NCBI GenBank assembly: GCA_900766925.1
Contig: CAAFXG010000373.1
Span: 1 to 6,236, forward strand
Direction: 5' to 3'
DNA: 6,236 bases
Origin: Lachnospiraceae bacterium
GTDB taxonomy: Bacteria > Bacillota > Clostridia > Lachnospirales > Lachnospiraceae
The translations under genes were made by a program, and so were the position numbers. The notes under the pieces are model-generated. The model saw only the letters and a list, made by a program, of their open reading frames with translations. It was not told the origin of the DNA and did no database searches. Positions 1-6,023 of the stretch are shown one piece after another. Position 1 is the first letter of the stretch; each line of letters opens with the position of its first letter.

Positions 1-19
1 CCACAGAGGCAGTATAAGG

Positions 20-50
20 TTTGAAGAGTTCTCTTTTTTTCTTACCTTTG
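20..50 (+). promoter_or_regulatory. Bacteroidetes-type promoter of the TPR/HTH regulator
   Basis: A -33 box TTTG (20-23) is followed after 19 bp by TACCTTTG (43-50), a full match to the Bacteroidetes -7 consensus TAnnTTTG. Transcription would begin around 57, leaving a leader of only about ten bases before the ATG at 66. No TGTAAT motif of the kind found upstream of the next gene is present here, so autoregulation through that motif is not supported. The positions are read directly; activity is inferred. Confidence 0.72.
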
Positions 51-65
51 CAAGTGACATAAAGA

Positions 66-332
66 ATGAGCATGACAGGATTTGTTACAAAGAAGTTCTG
101 GGGCGTATCAGCAGCCGTGCTGCTGATTGTTGCCTCTTCCGTATTGATATTAGGCACAGGGTATGACCAGTGTCCTCCCCGTCTTGCCGGTATAGACAGC
201 CTCATGAATAGTAATCCCCAGGCTGCCTACGACAGCTTGCTGCATATAGACTCCCTACATATATATAAAGGTGACAAGGCTGCGGAGATGCGGATGCTAA
301 AGGTCAAGGCACAGAACAAACTCTTCATGTAA
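66..332 (+). CDS. N-terminal fragment of the interrupted TPR regulator
   Basis: This 88-residue piece begins MSMTGF, with a second possible ATG at 72. It has a hydrophobic stretch VSAAVLLIVASSVLILGTG (residues 14-32) that would act as a signal anchor or signal peptide. The following DSLMNSNPQAAYDSLLHIDSL resembles the first helical pair typical of Bacteroidales TPR regulators, where a line of the type 'D.L....P..AY..L..ID' is common. It ends NKLFM and then TAA. A homologous full-length protein would continue LPSDSSFMEVV in the same frame, which is what lies beyond the stop. On its own the fragment has no DNA-binding domain and is probably non-functional. Confidence 0.6.
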   Translation: MSMTGFVTKKFWGVSAAVLLIVASSVLILGTGYDQCPPRLAGIDSLMNSNPQAAYDSLLHIDSLHIYKGDKAAEMRMLKVKAQNKLFM

Positions 333-1829
333 TTGCCCTCAGACTCTTCATTCATGGAAGTAGTATCTTATTACGACCGCCATGGCTCAGCCAACGACCG
401 TATGCTGTCACACTATCTGCTCGGAAGCATATACAGGGATATGAATGAGGCACCAATGGCTTTGGAATGTTTTAATAATGCAACCGAACAGGCTGACACT
501 ACCAGAAGTGACTGCGATTATCATACATTGTTCAGGATTTATGGTCAAATGGCACATATCTATGAATCCCAATTCTTATTCGATATGGCAAAGAAAGCAA
601 ATGTTTTATTCTGTAAATATGCACTCAAGGCTGGTGATATATACAACTATATTCGTGGCAAAGAGTTTATTGGTGGCTATTACTTTGAGATGGGTGACAC
701 TACGAAAGCTATCAATATCTCCAAGGATTGTATCAAACTATATAACAGACACGGACTTTATAATGCTGCGGCAGCTGCTTACCCAATAATAATAGAGACA
801 TATATAAGACGCGCCCAGTATGACTCCGCTTATATCTATATGGACATATTTGAAAACAAATCTGGTTTGTTTATTGACGGCGAGATAGTTCCTGACCGGC
901 AACATTATTACTATTCTAAAGGAACATATAATTTAGGTGTAGGTAAAACAGATTATGCAGAATATTATTTCCGTAAACTTGTCAATAGCAGTTTTGAGTA
1001 TGATGCTTACAAAGGGCTCCTTTCTGTTTTCAACCGCAAAATGGAAGTAGACTCCATCCGTAAATATTCGGTGTTGTGCGAGAACGCCATGGACACCATA
1101 TTGGCAAGAAGCCAGGCAGAGGCCGTGATACAAGCATCTGCATCGTACAATTATAACAGGATGAGGAGGATTGCGGATGAGAGCAAGCTCATGGAACAGA
1201 AGACCTTTTATACACTTTTGTTGTCTGGTGTCGTTGTTTTTGTATTAGCTGTTTATGCAGTATGGTATATCCTGAATATGCGCAGGAAGAGCCTTGCTGA
1301 GAAAGAGGCGATGAACCAGCAATATGTTCTTCTGAATAACGAATTGGCACGTACCAAAGCAAACCTGAAAAATATACGGTCAGACAAGGATGCCGTCATC
1401 AGGAGTCAGGAGGAGAAACTGACTGAGCTCCAGAAGAAGGTTACGGAATTTGAAGAACAGTATTCCATGCAAAAAGAAGATGGAGCAGTCTTTATGCAGG
1501 AATACGAAGACATAGTGGAGTGTTTCAGGCAATATGCCATGCCAAGGATTTCACCATCAACACCCACCGCCAAAGAGTGGCAGACATTAAGAAAAATGGT
1601 GAAGAACTATTTCCCAAGACTGAACTCCCTTTTATTGCAAAACAAAAATATCGGAGAGCAAGAGTTCAAGGTTTGTATTCTTACATATATGGGATTCAAA
1701 CCAAGCGAGATAACCATTATTCTTGATGCTTCATCACAATCGGTTACCAATGCAAAGGCAAGTGTCAATGACAAGCTATTTGGAAATAAATCTGCTGCAC
1801 ATCTGTATTCTAACCTGATAAACATGTAA
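333..1829 (+). CDS. C-terminal fragment of the TPR/HTH regulator (TPR, TM, coiled coil, HTH)
   Basis: This frame is open from directly after the TAA. The only initiators near its 5' end are TTG at 333 and ATG at 354; neither has a visible ribosome site, so restart is uncertain. It carries helical repeats (YLLGSIYRDMNEAPMALECF, residues 28-47, is a good TPR-like helix pair), one transmembrane segment (residues about 292-315) and a Lys/Glu-rich coiled coil (318-382). The C-terminal domain contains EFKVCILTYMGFKPSEITII and SSQSVTNAKASVNDKLF (residues 444-483), a HTH of the LuxR/sigma-region-4 type seen in this class. If made without its N-terminal anchor, the TPR part may not be exported properly, so sensing would be altered even if DNA binding survived. 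The next gene starts 157 bp downstream behind a repeat array that is a likely target. Confidence 0.7.
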   Translation: MPSDSSFMEVVSYYDRHGSANDRMLSHYLLGSIYRDMNEAPMALECFNNATEQADTTRSDCDYHTLFRIYGQMAHIYESQFLFDMAKKANVLFCKYALKAGDIYNYIRGKEFIGGYYFEMGDTTKAINISKDCIKLYNRHGLYNAAAAAYPIIIETYIRRAQYDSAYIYMDIFENKSGLFIDGEIVPDRQHYYYSKGTYNLGVGKTDYAEYYFRKLVNSSFEYDAYKGLLSVFNRKMEVDSIRKYSVLCENAMDTILARSQAEAVIQASASYNYNRMRRIADESKLMEQKTFYTLLLSGVVVFVLAVYAVWYILNMRRKSLAEKEAMNQQYVLLNNELARTKANLKNIRSDKDAVIRSQEEKLTELQKKVTEFEEQYSMQKEDGAVFMQEYEDIVECFRQYAMPRISPSTPTAKEWQTLRKMVKNYFPRLNSLLLQNKNIGEQEFKVCILTYMGFKPSEITIILDASSQSVTNAKASVNDKLFGNKSAAHLYSNLINM

Positions 1830-1830
1830 A

Positions 1831-1935
1831 GTGTAATCAGATGTAATAATTTTATAAAATTCTGATTTTTAGATATTTATAGGCAATTTTTTAGGACAGA
1901 GGTGTAATCAGGTGTAATCTTTTTGCAGGTGTAAT
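1831..1935 (+). promoter_or_regulatory. Array of five TGTAAT direct repeats, probable operator/activator sites
   Basis: Direct copies are GTGTAAT at 1831, ATGTAAT at 1841, GGTGTAAT at 1901, GGTGTAAT at 1911 and GGTGTAAT at 1928. The two doublets (GTGTAATCAGATGTAAT and GGTGTAATCAGGTGTAAT) each have a 10-bp centre spacing. The doublets are 61 bp apart, about six helical turns, so the copies lie on the same DNA face. The fifth copy ends directly against the -33 box of the downstream promoter. Such phased direct repeats next to a core promoter are typical of activator sites. The regulator gene immediately upstream encodes a HTH and is the natural candidate to bind them; that pairing is inference. 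Confidence 0.7.
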
Positions 1936-1966
1936 TTTGTTGTTTCATGCCGATAATCTATATTTG
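1936..1966 (+). promoter_or_regulatory. Bacteroidetes-type promoter of the effector operon
   Basis: TTTG (1936-1939) is followed after 19 bp by TATATTTG (1959-1966), matching both boxes of the Bacteroidetes consensus at optimal spacing. Start of transcription is expected near 1971-1974, about 14 bases before the ATG at 1987. The fifth TGTAAT repeat abuts the -33 box, which suggests that a bound regulator touches RNA polymerase. Confidence 0.78.
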
Positions 1967-1986
1967 CAACAAAAATTTTTTGTAAC

Positions 1987-2343
1987 ATGAAACACATTCA
2001 ATTACTGCTACTGGCATTTCTGTTAATGCCGTCAATTTCGAGTGGTGATTCATTCACCTCGCAAATTTCTATAAGTTTACATTATGACGCCACTATCCCA
2101 AATTTGGGAGGACGCCCCAAAGTACCTGCAGTTCCGATATCGGTAGTTCAATCAGACCATATCTTCACATTCCCTGACTATCTCGCAGGCGAGATAGTGG
2201 AGTTTCTATCAGGTGATACCGTTGTATATACATCTGTAATAGGTGAGGACGGTACGGTCGTAATTCCTGACAATATCGAAGGGGTATTCGAACTTGTGCT
2301 GTACATAGGAGATAAGAAGTATAGTGCGGATGTGGAACTGTAA
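1987..2343 (+). CDS. Small secreted DUF3244-like protein
   Basis: This 118-residue protein has a clear signal peptide (MKH, then LLLLAFLLMPSISSG, with cleavage expected near residues 19-21). The mature part of about 98 residues is predicted to be mostly beta strand: a PAVPISVVQSDHIFTFPD segment, then GEIVEFLSGDTVVYTSV, a DGT turn, and a closing strand pair FELVLYIGDKKYSADVEL. This order, a Pro-rich 'IPxVPIS' strand followed by a small Ig-like sandwich, matches the Bacteroidales DUF3244 family, which is often found beside TPR regulators; the molecular role of the family is unknown to me. It lacks a Cys at the cleavage site, so it is not an obvious lipoprotein. It is first in the operon behind the operator array, and only 24 bases separate it from the glycosyltransferase gene. 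Length is normal for the family. Confidence 0.75.
   Translation: MKHIQLLLLAFLLMPSISSGDSFTSQISISLHYDATIPNLGGRPKVPAVPISVVQSDHIFTFPDYLAGEIVEFLSGDTVVYTSVIGEDGTVVIPDNIEGVFELVLYIGDKKYSADVEL
2177..2198. repeat. Perfect 9-bp inverted repeat inside the DUF3244-like gene
   Basis: ACTATCTCG (2177-2185) and CGAGATAGT (2190-2198) are perfect inverted copies separated by CAGG. The RNA would form a 9-bp hairpin with a tetraloop within codons for YLAGEIV. No T run follows, so it is not an intrinsic terminator. It could be an mRNA structure or chance. Confidence 0.45.
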
Positions 2344-2367
2344 ATCTAAAACACAATACGTTAATTT

Positions 2368-3828
2368 ATGAAACATGCCATCCTTATCATGGCGCATAAA
2401 AATGTTGATTATTTGTGCCGCCTCGTTAAATATTTCGATAAAGACTGCGACGTATTCCTGCATATCGATAAAAAACAAAATATTGCCCCAGATGAACTTT
2501 TGCGGTTAAATGGGTATAAGCAAGTAAAGCTCATATCGCGAGCCTACAATGTAAATTGGGGTGGCACAAGTATATTGGATTGCGAATTATTCTTGTTGCG
2601 TACGGCTCTAGCACAAAGTAATGCTGATTACTTTCACTTAATCAGTGGACAGGACTACCCCCTACGTCCGCTCCCTCGTTTCTTAGAACACTTTGAGCAG
2701 CATGCAGGAGAAGAGTTCCTACAGTACGTGCATCTTCCTCATCCAAGATGGGAAAAAAATACATTTCGCCGTTTGCAATACTATTATCCTTATGATTATG
2801 CTCAAGATAAAGAGAACCCCAGACAATGGGTAAAGAACGAGGTTCGACTACAACACAGCAAGGGAATAAAACGACCAATACCTGATGAGTTTGATCACTT
2901 GTATGGTAATTCACAATGGTTTTCGATTACTCGGCAGGCGACAGAGAAACTATTAGAATATACCGACAGCAACCCTTCGCTCTACCATCGCATGTGGATG
3001 ACGTTTGCTCCTGAAGAGAGCTACATCTCTACTGTATTGGTAAACCTGTTAGGCAAAGAGCACATCAATCCGTGGAATTGTCGATTTATCCGTTGGAAAT
3101 ACGAGAATGGAAATAGCCCAGCAAACTTAGGCAACGAGCATCTCTATCTCTTGATGGAACATGAATATCTCTTTGCACGAAAAATGGAATGGCCATGCAG
3201 CGCAGAATTAATAGACCGGATAGACAGATATTTGCTACACGATGGGAAAGTCTGCTTGACAAATACAGGGGGATGGATATATGATGGTATGCAGCAATAT
3301 ATATACGAAAAAGCGTTCTGCGATTTTGTCATACAGTTGTGGTGGGATGCCGGAATAAAGAATGCAATTGATATAGGATGCGGCGCAGGTTACTACGTAG
3401 CTCAATGGCGATCTAAGGGGTTGTCGTTTGCTGGATATGACGCAAACCCTAATACACCTATTCTTTCACGTATGCTTTTACCAGAAGGAGACGAAGCTTG
3501 TGAAGTTGCCGACCTTACGGAAGAGCTATATGTGCCAAAACCTTTCGACTTGGTGGTATGCAAAGATGTTCTGCCATACATTCCTGACAATCTGGAAACC
3601 ACAGCCATTCGAAATCTTGCCCTGCTATCATCTCGTTTTATACTGCTAAGCTGGTCTATAGCACCTTCTGTTCCTGCCTGTAGGAATGTCAACGAAGATG
3701 TGCTTATGGCAGCCTTTGCAGACGAAGGATTTACCATAGAGAAATTCATGACAGCGCGTCTTCACGTAATATTAAAAAGAAAAGATTGTTGCCTGCTTAT
3801 ACGGAGCGGTCAATCAATCTTATTATAA
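2368..3828 (+). CDS. Fused GT14-like (Branch family) glycosyltransferase and SAM-dependent methyltransferase
   Basis: The protein has 486 residues and two domains. Residues 1 to about 280 match the core-2/I-branching (Branch, GT14) glycosyltransferase family: MKHAILIMAHK at the N terminus, FLHID (30-34), NWGG (63-66), YFHLISGQDYPL (88-99), YGNSQWFSITR (179-189) and PEESYISTVL (215-224) with the conserved acidic residues. Related enzymes transfer GlcNAc or xylose from a nucleotide sugar. Residues about 300-475 form a class I methyltransferase: AIDIGCGAGYYV (333-344) is motif I, the acidic D358 in AGYDANP ends strand 2, and FDLVVCKDVLPYIPD (393-407) is the motif IV region. There is no signal peptide, so it should act in the cytoplasm, presumably adding a sugar and methylating it or its carrier. 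The donor and acceptor cannot be told from sequence. The start at 2368 keeps the conserved first strand intact. The gene lies 24 bases after the DUF3244-like gene and 33 before the next, consistent with one transcript. Confidence 0.88.
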   Translation: MKHAILIMAHKNVDYLCRLVKYFDKDCDVFLHIDKKQNIAPDELLRLNGYKQVKLISRAYNVNWGGTSILDCELFLLRTALAQSNADYFHLISGQDYPLRPLPRFLEHFEQHAGEEFLQYVHLPHPRWEKNTFRRLQYYYPYDYAQDKENPRQWVKNEVRLQHSKGIKRPIPDEFDHLYGNSQWFSITRQATEKLLEYTDSNPSLYHRMWMTFAPEESYISTVLVNLLGKEHINPWNCRFIRWKYENGNSPANLGNEHLYLLMEHEYLFARKMEWPCSAELIDRIDRYLLHDGKVCLTNTGGWIYDGMQQYIYEKAFCDFVIQLWWDAGIKNAIDIGCGAGYYVAQWRSKGLSFAGYDANPNTPILSRMLLPEGDEACEVADLTEELYVPKPFDLVVCKDVLPYIPDNLETTAIRNLALLSSRFILLSWSIAPSVPACRNVNEDVLMAAFADEGFTIEKFMTARLHVILKRKDCCLLIRSGQSILL

Positions 3829-3861
3829 AAAATAATTCGTTAATTTTAAAACTTAAAAGAC

Positions 3862-4686
3862 ATGAAAACAATTAAAATGTACAGTGCAAGCGCAAAAAGT
3901 GACAATGGTGACAATGATAAGGGTACTCCTAGTAACCCTTATACCCAAGATGAGTTTGATAGTATGCTTGCTGCCGGCACATGGAGTGGTGGCTATGTGG
4001 AGGGGATGGGCTACGTTGCCCCAGAAACAACAATACATGGCTCTTCGGGTAGTTTCTCTGACTCTGACTCAGATTCATGGAGTGATCCATGGGGGTCCAC
4101 AAGTGATCCATGGGGTAGTTCTGAGGAAAACAAATCTGACAAGCCATCAGGAAGTGGTGGAGGTGGTACCAGTGGAGGTCAAAACAATACTGACTCAAGT
4201 CAATCAGATGTTCTTCCGGCATCGGCTTTTAGAGGGTTGTTATCTTCTGATCCTAAAGGGTGTTTAAATCGGTGCCGTGAAATGTTGGCTGCAGCCAAGT
4301 GCCAATTAAATAATAAAGAAATAGCAATGACATATTTTGACAACAATGGACGTGCAACAATAGCTACAGATGATTTCATATATGGGCTTAATTATATAGA
4401 TGGGCAATTGCAACAGAACAAGCCTGTAATAGTTGCTGTTGATTATAAAAATGGTACATCAATGGGAGTTACCAGGTCGGATCAATCTGGCGATCATTTT
4501 GTGATTATCGTAGGAGGTAACCAAACTAATGGATACCATTATTATGACCCTGCAACGCAAAATAAAGACAGAGGTACTAGTACTGAAAATCAATTTAATA
4601 TGAGTGGTGGCTTAATGAGAAGCACTAATAAGTGTACAGGTTCAACCCATTACTACATTCTAACAAGTATAAGAGAAAACAAATAG
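3862..4686 (+). CDS. Putative effector: GGYVEGMGYV N-terminal module, Ser/Gly-rich linker, cysteine-peptidase-like C-terminal domain
   Basis: The protein has 274 residues and no signal peptide. Residues 1-59 form a short module with YTQDEFDSMLAAGTWSGGYV followed by EGMGYVAP. I recall similar N termini on Bacteroidales proteins with different C-terminal enzymes, but could not check this. Residues 60-117 are a low-complexity linker: SFSDSDSDSWSD, two DPWGS units, an acidic stretch, then SGSGGGGTSGGQ. Residues about 118-270 resemble the papain/C39-like peptidase fold. Cys134 or Cys138 (GCLNRCREML) starts a helix as a possible nucleophile, then come KPVIVAVDY (187-195), DHFVIIVGG with His212, and YYDPAT with Asp229, giving the expected C...H...D order. 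It could be a peptidase, amidase or transglutaminase-like enzyme, or an inactive relative. It lies 33 bases after the glycosyltransferase gene and is followed by a hairpin. A secreted antibacterial effector is the favoured reading, but no export route is visible in this window. Confidence 0.72.
   Translation: MKTIKMYSASAKSDNGDNDKGTPSNPYTQDEFDSMLAAGTWSGGYVEGMGYVAPETTIHGSSGSFSDSDSDSWSDPWGSTSDPWGSSEENKSDKPSGSGGGGTSGGQNNTDSSQSDVLPASAFRGLLSSDPKGCLNRCREMLAAAKCQLNNKEIAMTYFDNNGRATIATDDFIYGLNYIDGQLQQNKPVIVAVDYKNGTSMGVTRSDQSGDHFVIIVGGNQTNGYHYYDPATQNKDRGTSTENQFNMSGGLMRSTNKCTGSTHYYILTSIRENK
4081..4115 (+). repeat. 21-bp tandem repeat encoding SDPWGS units
   Basis: AGTGATCCATGGGG occurs at 4081-4094 and again at 4102-4115, a period of 21 bp or seven codons, encoding SDPWGST and SDPWGSS. 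Just upstream, GACTCTGACTCAGATTCA (4060-4077) encodes three DS dipeptides. The repeats lie in the linker of the effector-like protein and could change length by slippage without shifting frame. Confidence 0.75.
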
Positions 4687-4753
4687 TGAAAACAATGTAC
4701 GTAATAATGCCTTTGAAATAAGTAACTTTTGTTAAGTTTTATCATAAATTCCG

Positions 4754-4789
4754 TAACTACTCCGCCATCTAACCATGGCAGAGTAGTTA
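4754..4789 (+). terminator. Intergenic stem-loop after the effector gene, possible terminator or attenuator
   Basis: TAACTACTCCGCCAT (4754-4768) pairs with ATGGCAGAGTAGTTA (4775-4789): 15 positions with one C-A mismatch and a six-base loop CTAACC. It begins 68 bases after the effector stop and ends 30 bases before the next ATG. No T run follows, so it is not a classic intrinsic terminator. It may instead stabilise the upstream mRNA or partly uncouple expression of the next gene. I see no convincing Bacteroidetes promoter between 4687 and 4819. Confidence 0.55.
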
Positions 4790-4819
4790 GAAAACTATAA
4801 AGCTATAATAGTATTAAGT

Positions 4820-5845
4820 ATGTCAAAAAATATAATATTATTGTTCTTGCTATTACCGTTTGCACACATAAATGCCAATCAAGTTTCTTTTCTGAAATTT
4901 CTTTCAGAATTTAAGAAAACGGAGTGTATTGATAGTACATCTTTCGGTAAGGCATTCGACTTCATTGAGAATCCGGAACAATACTCTAAGTATTTACCTA
5001 TGACAACTGAAGAGTGTACTTGTAGGGTGGAAAATGTAAGTTGGCAAAAAGGGTGCTATGTTAAATATAAAAACTACATTGTTGTCACCTTGCAACGGTA
5101 TTGTTCAAATTTTCAGGATGGCAACAGTCAATGGTTCATAGAAAACGAAGGAACGGATTATGTGATAATCACATATTCCCGCAAAGGTGAAATTTTGGAT
5201 TGCAAGATAGTTGGGCGTTCTGGTGCAGCATACATAACACACATGTCAACATTAAAACATGGATTAGGAATAGTTGTAGAACAAAGAACATTAAACGATG
5301 CCAGCTTACTGCGTCAGTACAAAAATCTTGAATATACAGTTTATACGAACGAATATTATCTCACATCCGTTGGAAAGATTAAAACACGAATCATTAAGGC
5401 CCCTCACAAAGAGATTGTAGATATGATGTCCTCTGTAAAACAATTTTCTTTTGATAAGTTCATGTCCTATTTTCTGAAATGGGACAAGCCCAATGTGGAC
5501 CATACATTGTTTACCCCTTCGAATGACCAGGTAGAACTACCCTTTGGATCATGTCTGTCACTGATACCAGATACGCTCGACCAAAATTGTTTATCACGGG
5601 ATATCATGTGGATACCATGCCGATATATAGAGAAAGACAATGTCTTGTCTTTTTTCGTTATCAAAGATTGCAGGACTCCAAAAACAGGTTTTGTTCCATA
5701 TACAGATTATTTGATACTGAATTTTGATAAAAATGGAACTTTCAAATCCCCAATAAATATATATCATTGGGGTGACGAATCGATCGAGGCGGACAAAATA
5801 ACACAAATAACAAAGACATTAAAAAGCATTTTTACAGGATTATAA
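4820..5845 (+). CDS. Exported cysteine-rich protein with two diverged copies of one domain; unrecognised, candidate immunity/accessory protein
   Basis: I do not recognise a named family. The protein has 341 residues with a signal peptide (MSKNIILLFLLLPFAHINA, cleavage expected after Ala19). The mature part looks like an internal duplication. SFLKFLSEFKK (23-33) matches SFDKFMSYFLK (210-220). A Trp-Cys ... Cys strand (W75, C79, C95) matches W264, C267, C284. TDYVIITYSRKG (112-123) matches TDYLILNFDKNG (295-306). The start-to-TDY distance is 89 residues in copy one and 85 in copy two. Ten cysteines in an exported protein suggest disulfides. There is no lipobox. Its position after a peptidase-like effector gene, with export to the envelope, fits an immunity or partner protein, but this is inference. 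It is separated from the effector gene by 133 bases containing a hairpin, and a MITE lies 15 bases after its stop. Confidence 0.65.
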   Translation: MSKNIILLFLLLPFAHINANQVSFLKFLSEFKKTECIDSTSFGKAFDFIENPEQYSKYLPMTTEECTCRVENVSWQKGCYVKYKNYIVVTLQRYCSNFQDGNSQWFIENEGTDYVIITYSRKGEILDCKIVGRSGAAYITHMSTLKHGLGIVVEQRTLNDASLLRQYKNLEYTVYTNEYYLTSVGKIKTRIIKAPHKEIVDMMSSVKQFSFDKFMSYFLKWDKPNVDHTLFTPSNDQVELPFGSCLSLIPDTLDQNCLSRDIMWIPCRYIEKDNVLSFFVIKDCRTPKTGFVPYTDYLILNFDKNGTFKSPINIYHWGDESIEADKITQITKTLKSIFTGL

Positions 5846-5860
5846 ATAACGCTTAATTAG

Positions 5861-5874
5861 TGTCCCGTTAAAAT
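5861..5874 (+). repeat. Left terminal inverted repeat of the MITE-like element
   Basis: TGTCCCGTTAAAAT, the exact reverse complement of 6107-6120. Confidence 0.85.
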
Positions 5875-5919
5875 TGGAACGAGCTAAATATTAATCAAAC
5901 ACACTTGGAATAAGGGGAC

Positions 5920-6000
5920 TTAATTGCTCTTTGACATCATTGGAAATAGTCTTGTTGAACAGTTATCTGAGAGGTGTCTTGTCAGTATGTCTTTGTTCAT
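5920..6000 (-). pseudogene. 26-codon minus-strand frame inside the MITE, possible transposase-start remnant
   Basis: A minus-strand ATG at 6000 opens a 26-residue frame beginning MNKDILTRHLSDNC and ending at TAA (5922-5920). It lies about 17 bases after the expected start point of the minus-strand promoter within the element, as the transposase gene of a parent IS would. I do not recognise the peptide. It may simply be chance, and I give it low weight. Confidence 0.25.
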
Positions 6001-6023
6001 CTGCAATCTTAATTAATAGACTG

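Larger units (their letters stand above)
66..1829 (+). pseudogene. Membrane-spanning TPR / HTH transcriptional regulator, interrupted by an in-frame stop
   Basis: Two consecutive open frames share one reading frame and are separated by a single TAA at 330-332. Read through, they give one protein of about 587 residues with a coherent order. It has an N-terminal hydrophobic segment (residues about 11-31), a helical TPR-like region presumably in the periplasm, and a transmembrane segment (DNA about 1206-1277, FYTLLLSGVVVFVLAVYAVW). A charged coiled coil (about 1284-1480) and a C-terminal LuxR-like helix-turn-helix (about 1653-1802, around GFKPSEITIILDASSQSVTNAK) follow. This is the usual architecture of Bacteroidales TPR regulators that pass an envelope signal to a cytoplasmic DNA-binding domain. 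The stop falls in the TPR region, so the product is either split, read through or lost. A single C-to-T change (CAA to TAA) would explain it, but the ancestral codon cannot be known from this window. A sequencing error is also possible. The likely target is the operator array immediately downstream. Confidence 0.8.

Noticed and set aside
3402..3749. Long minus-strand open frame opposite the methyltransferase domain
   Set aside because: It overlaps a well supported domain on the + strand and shows no recognisable protein features. Treated as a coding shadow.
2359..3847. CGTTAATTT shared just upstream of the ATGs at 2368 and 3862
   Set aside because: An AT-rich 9-mer at different distances from the two starts (adjacent versus 14 bases). 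Likely chance in this composition.
3919..3940. AAGGGTACT / AGTAACCCTT imperfect hairpin near the start of the effector gene
   Set aside because: Short stem with a bulge inside coding sequence, and nothing around it suggests a regulatory role.
2235..4431. Further TGTAAT matches at about 2235 and 4426 as extra operator sites
   Set aside because: They are single, preceded by C instead of G, inside coding sequence and without paired spacing.
4712..4731. TAACTTTTG with an upstream TTTG as a promoter for the 4820 gene
   Set aside because: The -7 box has one extra base between TA and TTTG, and the only TTTG lies about 8 bp upstream instead of 19-21.
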